Assembly (NCBI GenBank): GCA_905213265.1
Contig: CAJMHR010000069.1
Location: 1-5,668, forward strand
DNA: 5,668 nucleotides
Direction of reading: 5' to 3'
Origin: an uncultured Collinsella sp.
GTDB taxonomy: Bacteria > Actinomycetota > Coriobacteriia > Coriobacteriales > Coriobacteriaceae
Numbering within the stretch: position 1 is the stretch's first letter; each line of letters starts with the position of its first letter. Positions 1-5,620 of this stretch are shown here, in pieces. Made by a program: the position numbers and the translations under genes. The notes beneath the pieces were generated by a model. The model was not told the origin of the DNA. It worked only from the letters and a program-made list of their open reading frames with translations, and ran no database searches.

Positions 1-55
1 AACCCGCGACCCCAACCTTGGCAAGGTTGTGCTCTACCAACTGAGCCATGTCCGC
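1..55 (-). tRNA. tRNA-Gly(GCC), partial, second copy in the array
   Basis: The sequence is identical over its 55 bases to the complete tRNA-Gly at 207-282. The acceptor 5' strand, D arm, anticodon arm (loop TTGCCAA, anticodon GCC) and the start of the T arm are present. The 3' part, including the discriminator and CCA, lies outside the window. It is the last visible member of a minus-strand Gly-Cys-Gly array. No promoter fits in the 42 bases between it and tRNA-Cys, so it is probably made by read-through. Confidence 0.93.
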
Positions 56-60
56 ATATG

Positions 61-88
61 TAAAACAAAACGGGCGCCGGAGCGCCCG
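61..88 (-). terminator. terminator-like hairpin after tRNA-Cys
   Basis: Read on the minus strand, a perfect 7-bp GC stem (CGGGCGC / GCGCCCG, positions 71-77 and 82-88) with a TCCG tetraloop is followed at once by TTTTGTTTTA. That is the form of an intrinsic terminator. However, the next tRNA-Gly begins only 5 bases beyond it, so it must be leaky or act as a processing site if that gene is made from the upstream promoter. Confidence 0.7.
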
Positions 89-97
89 GATGTTGCC

Positions 98-171
98 TGG
101 AGGCGAAGCCCGGATTCGAACCGGGGGTAAAGGCTTTGCAGGCCTCTGCCTTACCACTTGGCCACTTCGCC
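98..171 (-). tRNA. tRNA-Cys(GCA)
   Basis: A 74-nt cloverleaf with an encoded CCA (98-100). The acceptor stem GGCGAAG pairs with CTTCGCC. The anticodon stem GAGGC/GCCTT holds the loop CTGCAAA, giving anticodon GCA. The T loop is GGTTCGAATCC. The discriminator base is U, as expected for tRNA-Cys. Its 5' end lies one base after the U-tract of the hairpin that follows the upstream tRNA-Gly, so it has no promoter of its own. Confidence 0.96.
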
Positions 172-172
172 G

Positions 173-196
173 AAAAAGGACCGCTTGAGACGGTCC
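173..196 (-). terminator. terminator-like hairpin between tRNA-Gly and tRNA-Cys
   Basis: On the minus strand the stem GGACCG / CGGTCC (6 bp; positions 191-196 and 178-183) with a 7-base loop is followed by TTTTT. It fills nearly the whole 35-base spacer between the two tRNA genes. It looks like an intrinsic terminator, yet tRNA-Cys begins directly after the U-tract, so a complete stop here would silence that gene. Confidence 0.65.
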
Positions 197-206
197 GGAA
201 ATGCAA

Positions 207-282
207 TGGAGCGGACAACGGGGCTCGAACCCGCGACCCCAACCTTGGCAAGGTTGTGCTCTACCAACTGAGCCATGTCCGC
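207..282 (-). tRNA. tRNA-Gly(GCC), first copy in the array
   Basis: A complete 76-nt cloverleaf. The acceptor stem GCGGACA pairs with TGTCCGC. The anticodon stem CAACC/GGTTG closes the loop TTGCCAA, giving anticodon GCC. The T loop is GGTTCGAGCCC, the discriminator is U, and CCA is encoded at 207-209. It is the promoter-proximal gene of the Gly-Cys-Gly array, with a leader of only a few bases behind the promoter at 295-323. Confidence 0.97.
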
Positions 283-294
283 TTGCGGGTTATT

Positions 295-340
295 AATTTA
301 CGCGAGTTGCCCAAAAGACGCAAGTACTTTTTTCAAAAAA
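295..340 (-). promoter_or_regulatory. promoter of the tRNA Gly-Cys-Gly array with A/T-rich upstream element
   Basis: On the minus strand, -35 TTGCGT (318-323) and -10 TAAATT (295-300) are separated by exactly 17 bases. Just upstream of the -35 lies T6, one base, A6, then GTACTTGCGT (318-333), resembling an UP element. The same arrangement occurs before tRNA-Leu at 3792-3814, matching at 19 of 23 positions. Transcription would start about 5-7 bases before the mature tRNA-Gly. That two tRNA units share the element is the main support for it. Confidence 0.72.
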
Positions 341-387
341 ATTGTTCAATGCAAGTTCGCGCAGGTGGATAACGTCAAGCCAAAGCG

Positions 388-1134
388 CTAAGCGCACGAT
401 TCCAATGCCGAGCTAAACAACTTCACCATCCGAACGCGCGTGCCGGCGCCATCCGTACGACGGGCAACTTCCACATTATCGACGAGCATGCGCATAAGCT
501 TGATACCTCGCCCGCGCTCCTCAGAAGCCACCGGCTCGCTCGCCCCATCGATAGAATAGCCAGCGCCCCGATCAAGCACCTCGAGCACAACGCGGTCCCC
601 ATAGGCCTGAACCGTCAGGATGCAGCCAACACCGCCCGCATGGTCATATGCGTTACCCAATGCCTCCCCCAACGCCAATGCGACGTCATAGCGTTCATCA
701 CGCCTCAGGGGAAGCGATTCGAGGAGCTCGGCCACACGGTGCCGATAATACGGGAGATTCTCAATGCCTCGTTGCACTTCGACACTCTTGCTCCATCGCG
801 GCAACTCTCCCACCGGAATGGCGGGAATCGACTCCCGCGCCGGGCCCGCGACATGGAGGATGTCGACAAGTCGGGCAATTTCCAAAAAGCGAACGACCTC
901 ATCGGAGGCGTTAACGAGCGAAAGCAGGCCCTCTCGCCTCATGAGCTCTCTGGCGCGTGTAAGCAAAAACGCCAAACCCGTCGAGTCAATAAAGCCCACG
1001 GCCTGGCAATTGATGACAACGCGGCGCACGCCCCGGTCGATCAAATTATCCAACCGTCGGCGCAGCACGGGCACCGAGACGATGTCGACATCACCCGGTG
1101 GCGTCAAAACCGCTATGTCATTCCACTCATTCAT
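388..1134 (-). CDS. STAS domain - RsbW-like anti-sigma kinase fusion protein (partner switching)
   Basis: A 248-residue cytoplasmic regulator built from two partner-switching modules normally made as separate proteins. Residues ~1-100 are a STAS (anti-sigma antagonist) domain with the motif FIDSTG; Ser51 is the expected phosphorylation site. After a ~25-residue linker, residues ~125-245 form a GHKL ATPase of the RsbW/SpoIIAB type. It has an N-box ExxxNAxxH (Glu157, Asn161, His165), the G1 box DRGAG (Asp188) and the G2 box GRGI (208-211). All expected nucleotide-binding motifs are present, so it is probably an active kinase. I chose ATG at 1134 because it puts the first STAS strand near the N-terminus. 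A TTG at 1152 would add six residues, and neither start has a strong ribosome site. It lies 81 bases after the SpoIIE-type phosphatase gene on the same strand, its likely partner. The sigma factor it controls is not in the window. Fold and role are well supported; the regulated process is unknown. Confidence 0.9.
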   Translation of the reverse strand: MNEWNDIAVLTPPGDVDIVSVPVLRRRLDNLIDRGVRRVVINCQAVGFIDSTGLAFLLTRARELMRREGLLSLVNASDEVVRFLEIARLVDILHVAGPARESIPAIPVGELPRWSKSVEVQRGIENLPYYRHRVAELLESLPLRRDERYDVALALGEALGNAYDHAGGVGCILTVQAYGDRVVLEVLDRGAGYSIDGASEPVASEERGRGIKLMRMLVDNVEVARRTDGAGTRVRMVKLFSSALESCA

Positions 1135-1215
1135 ACGACCATGGTTCCCCAAAAGAGCTCGCTCGATGCATACGTATCTGCAACTGCGCAGATTTTGCCC
1201 GTCAAACGTCGCGGC

Positions 1216-3561
1216 CTACGATCGACCCCGTAAAAATTCAAGGGAAACCAGCGCGATGTCATCGTCCAGCGCCGACTCGGTAAAGCGGTCAAGCTCGCTC
1301 AAGACCTTACCGCAGATTCCCGATACGCCCTCACTCGAAACAGAGAGCAAAAGGTCACGAAGGCGCTGCTCGCCAAAGAAAGCACCCGAGCGATCGCGCG
1401 CTTCAATCGTTCCGTCGGTATACATAAATAGCATGTCACCAGGAGCGAATGTAAACACGCCCGTCTCGTAGACCATGCTCTCAAAGGCACCGATCACGCC
1501 CGATTGGCACCCAAGGAGCTCCACTTCTCCCCCGCAGGTCTCGCCGCCGCCAAGCGGCGTCGACGACGGCCTAATGACCATAGTGGGAGGATGTCCCGCC
1601 GAGCAATAGGTAGCGCGGCCCGCCTTAAGATCGATCTTGGCGATAAACGCCGTCACAAACGTCTCGACCCTCGAAAAGCCCATGAGCATGCTATTGAGCG
1701 AGCGTGCCATACGGGCAGGCCCCGCACCCTCCCAGGCATAGGCCGTCAGCGCCGTCTTGACGAGCGCCGACATCGACGCCGCCTCGATTCCCTTGCCGGA
1801 TACATCGCCCAAAATCATAACGGCGCAATCGTCGGGAAGTCGGACAAGCGTATAGAAGTCACCGCCGACCAACGCAGAATTCGTTGCCGATAGGTATACC
1901 GAATCGGTTGCAATGCCCGGAACGTCACCAAGCGAATTTCTCATGCCAATCTGAAGCGTCTGAGCGATATGACGCTCTTCGCGCTTTTGAGATTCGCCCT
2001 CATAGATCAGCTCAAAGTCATGCGCCAGATGCACCAGGTAGTCGTATTCAAGGTCGTCAATTGGTTCTTGGCTGCCATCGCGGAGTAGCAAAGCGCGCCT
2101 CGTCGGCCCCTTGGCGATATCAGCGGGAACAATCGCATCGTTGCTTCGTTTGCCATCCGCTTCCGAGTGGTAGCGCCCCGCTTCGATGCCGGAGTCGACA
2201 TAAAGCCCCTGACACGGTAGGCCGTGGGCCCTCAGCCATGAACCCATAGACGTGGATTCGTCCACACGTGTAAGGCGCACGTGCTTGAGGTCGTCAGCGC
2301 TCGTCCCGCCCAACACCGATGTCTCAAACCCGTCGGGGGCTGCCCCCAGGCGCGCTGCTGGCGCCGTGACAGAAAAGAAGAGTGACTCCGGATCGTCCGG
2401 CAGCGCCACACGACTGCCGCCCTCAAAATCGATGACATAGGTTTCGAGGCCCGCATCATACTCCACGGGGCAGAAATGACAATTGAGCACCGTGCAGATT
2501 TCCGTCGACACCGCTCGCGAGGCGGCAACGGGATCATCGAGATAGGTAAACAGTTCGTCGCGCAGCAAATTGAGCGAGCGGCCGAGCTCCGCCGTGCGGC
2601 GCGAACGTAAGCTCGACGCCATGCCGACCAGCTGAATAGACAGGTAATCGCAGATGACCTCGAGCACGTTCACGTCATAGGCAAGTGGCGCCTGGGGGCG
2701 TTTCCAGCCAACTTCCAACACGCCAAGGACCTGCGTGCCGTAAAACACGGGAAGACAGATCTCGCTGCGATACGGGGGCATATCCTGCACGCGCAGCAAG
2801 TGCTTGGAACGATTGTCCAAATCCATGAACATACCCGAAGCAACCCGGTCGCCCTCAAGGTCCTGCTGAATCGACAGGCGACAGGCACGCGACTCGCGAA
2901 GCACGTAGGTCGGAATGCCCGCGCCGTACGGCATAAACTCGGGCAGATAGCTATCCTCAAGCTCCCTAGAAACACCGCGGAGCTTAAAGCCGCCGCTCTC
3001 GGAAAAATAGATAGCCGCACCGGAGGCATCGAGCGTTCCAACGAGCTGATTCAAAACGGTATCGAGCAAGCTGGGGAGCTCATCGGAGCCCACGGTACTC
3101 ATAATGACCGAAAGGGTACCCGAAAGGCGTTTATTCGCCACCCTAAGCTCCGATAGCGCACGTTTGAGCTGACGATCGTGGGAATACTGCTCTTCGATGC
3201 TGTGAAGCGCCACCAGGACACGCGGTGCACGACGTCCAAAGATACGCGGAGGCGTAACGGAACCCGCGCGAACCAAGACGGGAATAAAAGATCCGTCGCT
3301 CAGCTTGAGCATCAGCTCGCTCTCGGAGCCATCGGTCTCAAACGGCAGACGATGTTCGGTCGCGCGCTCAAAGGCAGACGAGTACAGAACGTCTTTGACA
3401 TCACCGCCGATGACGTCAGCGCGTTCCTCGCACATCAGGTCGAGCAAACGATTATTCACATGCAGAATGGTTCCGTCGAGCTCACAGATGATGACAGCAT
3501 CGCTCGTGATCTCGACCAGTTGGGCAACGTCTGCCCACTCGTTGCGCTCAAGCGTTTCCAT
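1216..3561 (-). CDS. PAS-GAF-SpoIIE (PP2C) serine phosphatase, sensor type
   Basis: A 781-residue soluble phosphatase of the SpoIIE/RsbU/RsbP class, expected to dephosphorylate a STAS-domain protein. In order: a PAS domain (~12-120, beginning SDAVIICELDGTILHVNNR); a helical linker (~125-150); a GAF domain (~160-315, core RSEICLPVFYG and VLGVLEVGW); a less conserved GAF-like segment (~330-525); and a C-terminal PP2C domain (~530-776). The metal-binding and catalytic motifs are intact: VGGDFY (Asp568), GDVSGKG (Asp586), AGHPPT (655-660), YTDGTIE (Asp716) and DDDIALV (766-772). No signal peptide or membrane segment is visible. ATG at 3561 is preferred, with GGTGAGG about seven bases upstream; an in-frame GTG at 3573 has no such site. 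The gene begins 26 bases after the tRNA-Leu terminator, leaving little room for its own promoter. The kinase/STAS fusion downstream is its probable substrate. The signal sensed is unknown. A Cys cluster (C356, C361, C364) in the GAF-like segment is a possible metal or redox site. Confidence 0.93.
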   Translation of the reverse strand: METLERNEWADVAQLVEITSDAVIICELDGTILHVNNRLLDLMCEERADVIGGDVKDVLYSSAFERATEHRLPFETDGSESELMLKLSDGSFIPVLVRAGSVTPPRIFGRRAPRVLVALHSIEEQYSHDRQLKRALSELRVANKRLSGTLSVIMSTVGSDELPSLLDTVLNQLVGTLDASGAAIYFSESGGFKLRGVSRELEDSYLPEFMPYGAGIPTYVLRESRACRLSIQQDLEGDRVASGMFMDLDNRSKHLLRVQDMPPYRSEICLPVFYGTQVLGVLEVGWKRPQAPLAYDVNVLEVICDYLSIQLVGMASSLRSRRTAELGRSLNLLRDELFTYLDDPVAASRAVSTEICTVLNCHFCPVEYDAGLETYVIDFEGGSRVALPDDPESLFFSVTAPAARLGAAPDGFETSVLGGTSADDLKHVRLTRVDESTSMGSWLRAHGLPCQGLYVDSGIEAGRYHSEADGKRSNDAIVPADIAKGPTRRALLLRDGSQEPIDDLEYDYLVHLAHDFELIYEGESQKREERHIAQTLQIGMRNSLGDVPGIATDSVYLSATNSALVGGDFYTLVRLPDDCAVMILGDVSGKGIEAASMSALVKTALTAYAWEGAGPARMARSLNSMLMGFSRVETFVTAFIAKIDLKAGRATYCSAGHPPTMVIRPSSTPLGGGETCGGEVELLGCQSGVIGAFESMVYETGVFTFAPGDMLFMYTDGTIEARDRSGAFFGEQRLRDLLLSVSSEGVSGICGKVLSELDRFTESALDDDIALVSLEFLRGRS

Positions 3562-3587
3562 CGTGGACCTCACCGTCTATCGGTAAC

Positions 3588-3609
3588 AAAAAAGCCTCCG
3601 AAGAGGCTT
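3588..3609 (-). terminator. intrinsic terminator after tRNA-Leu
   Basis: On the minus strand a perfect 7-bp stem AAGCCTC / GAGGCTT (3603-3609 and 3592-3598) closes a TTCG tetraloop and runs straight into T6. It sits 11 bases after the CCA of tRNA-Leu and 26 bases before the phosphatase start codon. It may therefore also act as an attenuator for the signalling genes. Confidence 0.85.
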
Positions 3610-3620
3610 CTCAAATGCGA

Positions 3621-3710
3621 TGGTGTCGGAGGCGGGACTTGAACCCGCATGACCAAAAAGCGGTCACTAGCACCTCAAGCTAGCGCGTCTGCCAATTCCG
3701 CCACTCCGAC
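3621..3710 (-). tRNA. tRNA-Leu(GAG)
   Basis: A 90-nt class II tRNA with a long variable arm (TGACCGCTTTTTGGTCA) as expected for leucine. The acceptor stem GTCGGAG pairs with CTCCGAC, the T loop is GGTTCAAGTCC, the discriminator is A, and CCA is encoded (3621-3623). The anticodon loop TTGAGGT gives GAG, reading CUC/CUU codons. It has its own promoter about 60 bases upstream and its own terminator. Confidence 0.96.
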
Positions 3711-3767
3711 ATGCTATGTTGTTGATTCGCGGTTCGTTTTGTTGGACCCGCGCGTTCAACGAGGAAG

Positions 3768-3814
3768 ATAATAACCTATGATTCGAGAACTGTGCAAGCA
3801 CTTTTTTGAAAAAA
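3768..3814 (-). promoter_or_regulatory. tRNA-Leu promoter with A/T-rich upstream element
   Basis: On the minus strand, -35 TTGCAC (3792-3797) and -10 TATTAT (3768-3773) are spaced 18 bases; TTATTA one base closer gives 17. Upstream of the -35 is the palindromic tract T6-C-A6 followed by GTGCTTGCAC, closely matching the element before tRNA-Gly. The predicted leader is about 50 nt, much longer than that of tRNA-Gly. The IS30 end lies 36 bp upstream of the -35 box and leaves the element whole. Confidence 0.72.
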
Positions 3815-3833
3815 GTTTACGAGTTTGTAAACC

Positions 3834-3858
3834 TTGATTATCAACTTCATCCGAACAC
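3834..3858 (+). repeat. IS left terminal inverted repeat
   Basis: Read inward it begins TTGATT and ends TTCATCCGAACAC. It pairs with 5435-5459 at 19 of 25 positions; the mismatches cluster in the middle, and the outer 6 and inner 8 bases are identical. The similarity stops immediately inside. Confidence 0.82.
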
Positions 3859-3898
3859 TTCCCACATTCATCCGCACATGTGCGGATGAATGTGGGAA
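3859..3898. repeat. perfect 40-bp palindrome next to the left IS end
   Basis: Both 20-base halves are exact reverse complements, centred on CATG at 3877-3880, with no loop. It abuts the left terminal repeat and lies 52 bases before the transposase start codon. Each arm contains TTCATCCGCACA (3867-3878 and its inverse 3879-3890), a near copy of the terminal-repeat core TTCATCCGAACA at 3846-3857. It may be a transposase binding or autoregulatory site, or a cruciform or RNA hairpin that blocks read-through. Confidence 0.9.
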
Positions 3899-3949
3899 CC
3901 CGATACCCTGAGGGCAGGATCGGCCGGCCCCGGGAGATCGGAGGACGGC

Positions 3950-5235
3950 ATGTCCGGAAAGAGGAAGAAGGGTTCCGCGGAGGCGGCCCCGAGGGCCTAC
4001 GGAAGGCTCACGAGGCACGAGCGGGACACGGTCCAGAGGATGCTGGAGCGCAGGGCGTCGTGCAGGGAGATCGCGAGGGAGCTGGGCAGGTCGCCCTCGA
4101 CGGTGAGCGCCGAGGTGGCGTCGCACAGGTTCGTGACGCCGCCGAAGGCCAGGCGCGGCGAGCGCGTGGACGCCTCCGCCGACCTGTCGGCGGCCTGCCC
4201 GCGCCTGGCGGCGTGGCCGCGATGCCGCGACGGCTGCGGCCGGTACCGCGCGATCGGCTGCAAGCGCCGCCCCCACGTCTTCTACGAGGCCCGGGCCGCG
4301 CAGCTGTGCGCCGACTCGGTCCTCGTCTCGTCCAGGCGCGGGATAGACGCCGACGAGCCCGCCGCGGCGGCCAGGCTGGAGGCGATAAGGGACTGCCTGC
4401 GCCGGGGGCTGTCGCCCGAGCAGATGGCGGCGCGCAACGGCGGCCCGGTGGACCTGTCGCCGTCGACCATCTACCGCTGGGTCTCGGCGGGCTACGACGG
4501 CATGACCGACATGGAGCTCAGGCGCAAGGTCGGCTACAGGCCGAGGAAGCGCGCCGCGGGGCGACCCGCCACTCCGCCCGCAGGTCGCATGCCGCGTTCC
4601 TCGCCCTCGGGGAGGACGCGTGCGCCGCGGCCTGGGAGATGGACACCGTCGAGGGCGCCCGGGGGGACTCGGCCTGCCTGCTCACGCTGCTGCACCGCCC
4701 CAGCAGGCTGCAGCTCGCGCTGCCGCTGGCGGAGAAGACCGCCGGGTGCGTCGCGGACGCCCTGGAGGGCGTCCGGGCGGTCCTCGGCGCCGACGGGACG
4801 CGCCGCGTGTTCCGCGCCGTCCTCACCGACAACGGCGCCGAGTTCTCCGACGAGGCGGCGATCGCGGCGCTGCTCGGCGAGGGGCCGGGCGAGACGAGGC
4901 TGTTCTACTGCGACCCCAGGCGCAGCGACCAGAAGGGCGCCTGCGAGCGCAACCACGTCGAGATCAGGAAGCTGCTGCCCAAGGGCGCCGGAATCAGGTT
5001 CGACCGGCTCGTCCCGGCGGACCTGGCGCTGGCCATGTCGCACGTGAACTCCGAGCCCCGCGGCGCGCTCGGCTTCTCGACGCCCGCGCGCGCCTTCAGG
5101 GCGATGCTCGGGGAGGACGCGGCGGCGCTGCTGGACGCCTACGGCGTGGAGGACGTGGCGCTCGTCGACCTCGACCTGACGCCGGGGCTCATCGAGAGGG
5201 CGCGCGCAGAGAGGGGCGATGCCCCGCTGGCCTAG
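3950..5235 (+). pseudogene. IS30-family transposase, apparent -1 frameshift
   Basis: A DDE transposase of about 428 residues when the two frames are joined. Part one starts at ATG 3950, five bases after a clear GGAGG ribosome site. It carries an HTH_38-type domain (GRLTRHERDTVQRML..., then SCREIARELGRSPSTVSAEV). Next come a four-Cys cluster (C-x8-C-x3-C-x7-C) and a second IS30 motif, LSPEQMA...LSPSTIYRWV. This part runs in frame 2 to about 4571. The catalytic half continues in frame 1 to TAG at 5233-5235: WEMDTVEG (Asp codon 4642), LTDNGAEF (Asp 4828) and KGACERNHVEIRKLLPKG (Glu 4945). The switch falls between roughly 4550 and 4585, near GGGG at 4558-4561, and needs one base lost (or -1 slippage). 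Both frames stay open for a long way because the DNA is so GC-rich, so a gene caller may wrongly report one 451-residue protein from 3880. Family assignment is secure. Whether it is a mutation, a sequencing error or programmed slippage is open; I favour the first two. Confidence 0.8.
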
Positions 5236-5341
5236 CCTGGAAGAAAAACGGAATAGACGGACCGACCGTCCGGCTGAGTCTGGGAAGAGGTGCCGGGCGG
5301 CGGGCGGAGCATGGCCACCGGACCCATCGAAACACATCTTC

Positions 5342-5421
5342 GCCGTTCCTTCAACTGGGAAAATGCCGCCCCCGGGTCCCGGATAGGACCTCGGGGGCGT
5401 TCGGCTAGCTGCGGGAACGGC
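5342..5421. other. nested stem-loop in the IS 3' tail
   Basis: The inner stem runs CGCCCCCG... to ...CGGGGGCG (5367-5399): ten pairs including one G-T, then a bulge and three more pairs. It is enclosed by a second inverted repeat, GCCGTTCC (5342-5349) with GGAACGGC (5414-5421). No T-run follows on the plus strand. On the minus strand ATTTTCC follows the inner stem, so it could stop transcription entering the IS from the right. No coding sequence is supported between 5236 and 5434. Confidence 0.55.
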
Positions 5422-5434
5422 CTATTCGCTTAAT

Positions 5435-5459
5435 GTGTTCGGCTGAGATCGGAAATCAA
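5435..5459 (+). repeat. IS right terminal inverted repeat
   Basis: The reverse complement of this segment starts TTGATT and ends CAGCCGAACAC, matching the left end at 19 of 25 positions. It marks the right boundary of the element. An internal partial copy, CGGCTGAG, occurs at 5271-5278. Confidence 0.82.
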
Positions 5460-5499
5460 CCACGAATTTGTAAATGCGCAGGTAGATCTATATGTCCGA

Positions 5500-5620
5500 T
5501 CCCGAATCGGTGTTGCCTCCCGGCGCGTCCTCGGGCATGAGCGATATTTTGCTACGCACTTCGTGCTGCAAAATATCGCTCCCCCTGCGGAATGCGCCGG
5601 GAGGCAACACCGATTCGGGA
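5500..5620. repeat. large two-tier inverted repeat (121 nt), unknown element
   Basis: The outer arms are 27-bp perfect inverted repeats (5500-5526 and 5594-5620). After a 13 x 13 base internal loop, the inner arms are 13-bp perfect repeats (5540-5552, AGCGATATTTTGC, and 5568-5580). The tip GCAC-TTC-GTGC (5556-5566) can add four more pairs. A further short pairing, GCAGGT (5478-5483) with ACCTGC (5620-5625), could extend the stem past a bulge. There is no open reading frame of substance and no T-tract. It could be a MITE, a REP-like palindrome, a structured RNA or a recombination site; nothing here decides between them. The rest of 5460-5668 shows no gene. Confidence 0.88.

Larger units (their letters stand above)
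3834..5459 (+). mobile_element. IS30-family insertion sequence, 1626 bp
   Basis: The element is bounded by 25-bp imperfect terminal inverted repeats (3834-3858 and 5435-5459), 19/25 identical, both starting TTGATT and ending CCGAACAC when read inward. It encodes an IS30-type DDE transposase on the plus strand. CC is found on both outer sides (3832-3833 and 5460-5461), compatible with the short 2-3 bp duplication usual for IS30. GC content is visibly higher than in the native genes, suggesting import. At 1.6 kb it is long for the family, owing to a ~115-bp leader with a palindrome and a ~200-bp structured tail after the transposase stop. It lies between the tRNA-Leu promoter and non-coding DNA, so no gene is seen to be interrupted. 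Confidence 0.85.

Noticed and set aside
1..282. The two identical tRNA-Gly segments as attachment sites of an integrated element
   Set aside because: Only 152 bases with a tRNA-Cys gene lie between them and no integrase is present; the simple reading is a tRNA array with a duplicated gene.
1153..1215. TTGACG (1200-1205, minus strand) as the -35 of a separate promoter for the STAS-kinase gene
   Set aside because: No acceptable -10 lies at 16-18 bases; co-transcription with the phosphatase gene is more likely.
640..1233. Plus-strand open frame of 197 codons opposite the STAS-kinase gene
   Set aside because: The minus strand encodes a protein with complete STAS and ATPase motifs over the same bases; the plus-strand product resembles nothing and lacks a ribosome site.
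3815..3832. GTTTAC / GTAAAC inverted repeat beside the IS as an operator
   Set aside because: Only six pairs in A/T-rich DNA, and it overlaps the direct repeat that better explains the region.
4534..5337. Long open frame of 267 codons on the minus strand opposite the transposase
   Set aside because: An antisense shadow in very GC-rich DNA: low-complexity Arg/Gly/Ala/Pro content, no recognisable motif, and the plus strand carries the DDE motifs.
4620..5408. Third plus-strand open frame of 262 codons over the transposase
   Set aside because: It is rich in Arg/Gly/Ala with no family motif. The catalytic motifs are all in the overlapping frame that ends at 5235.
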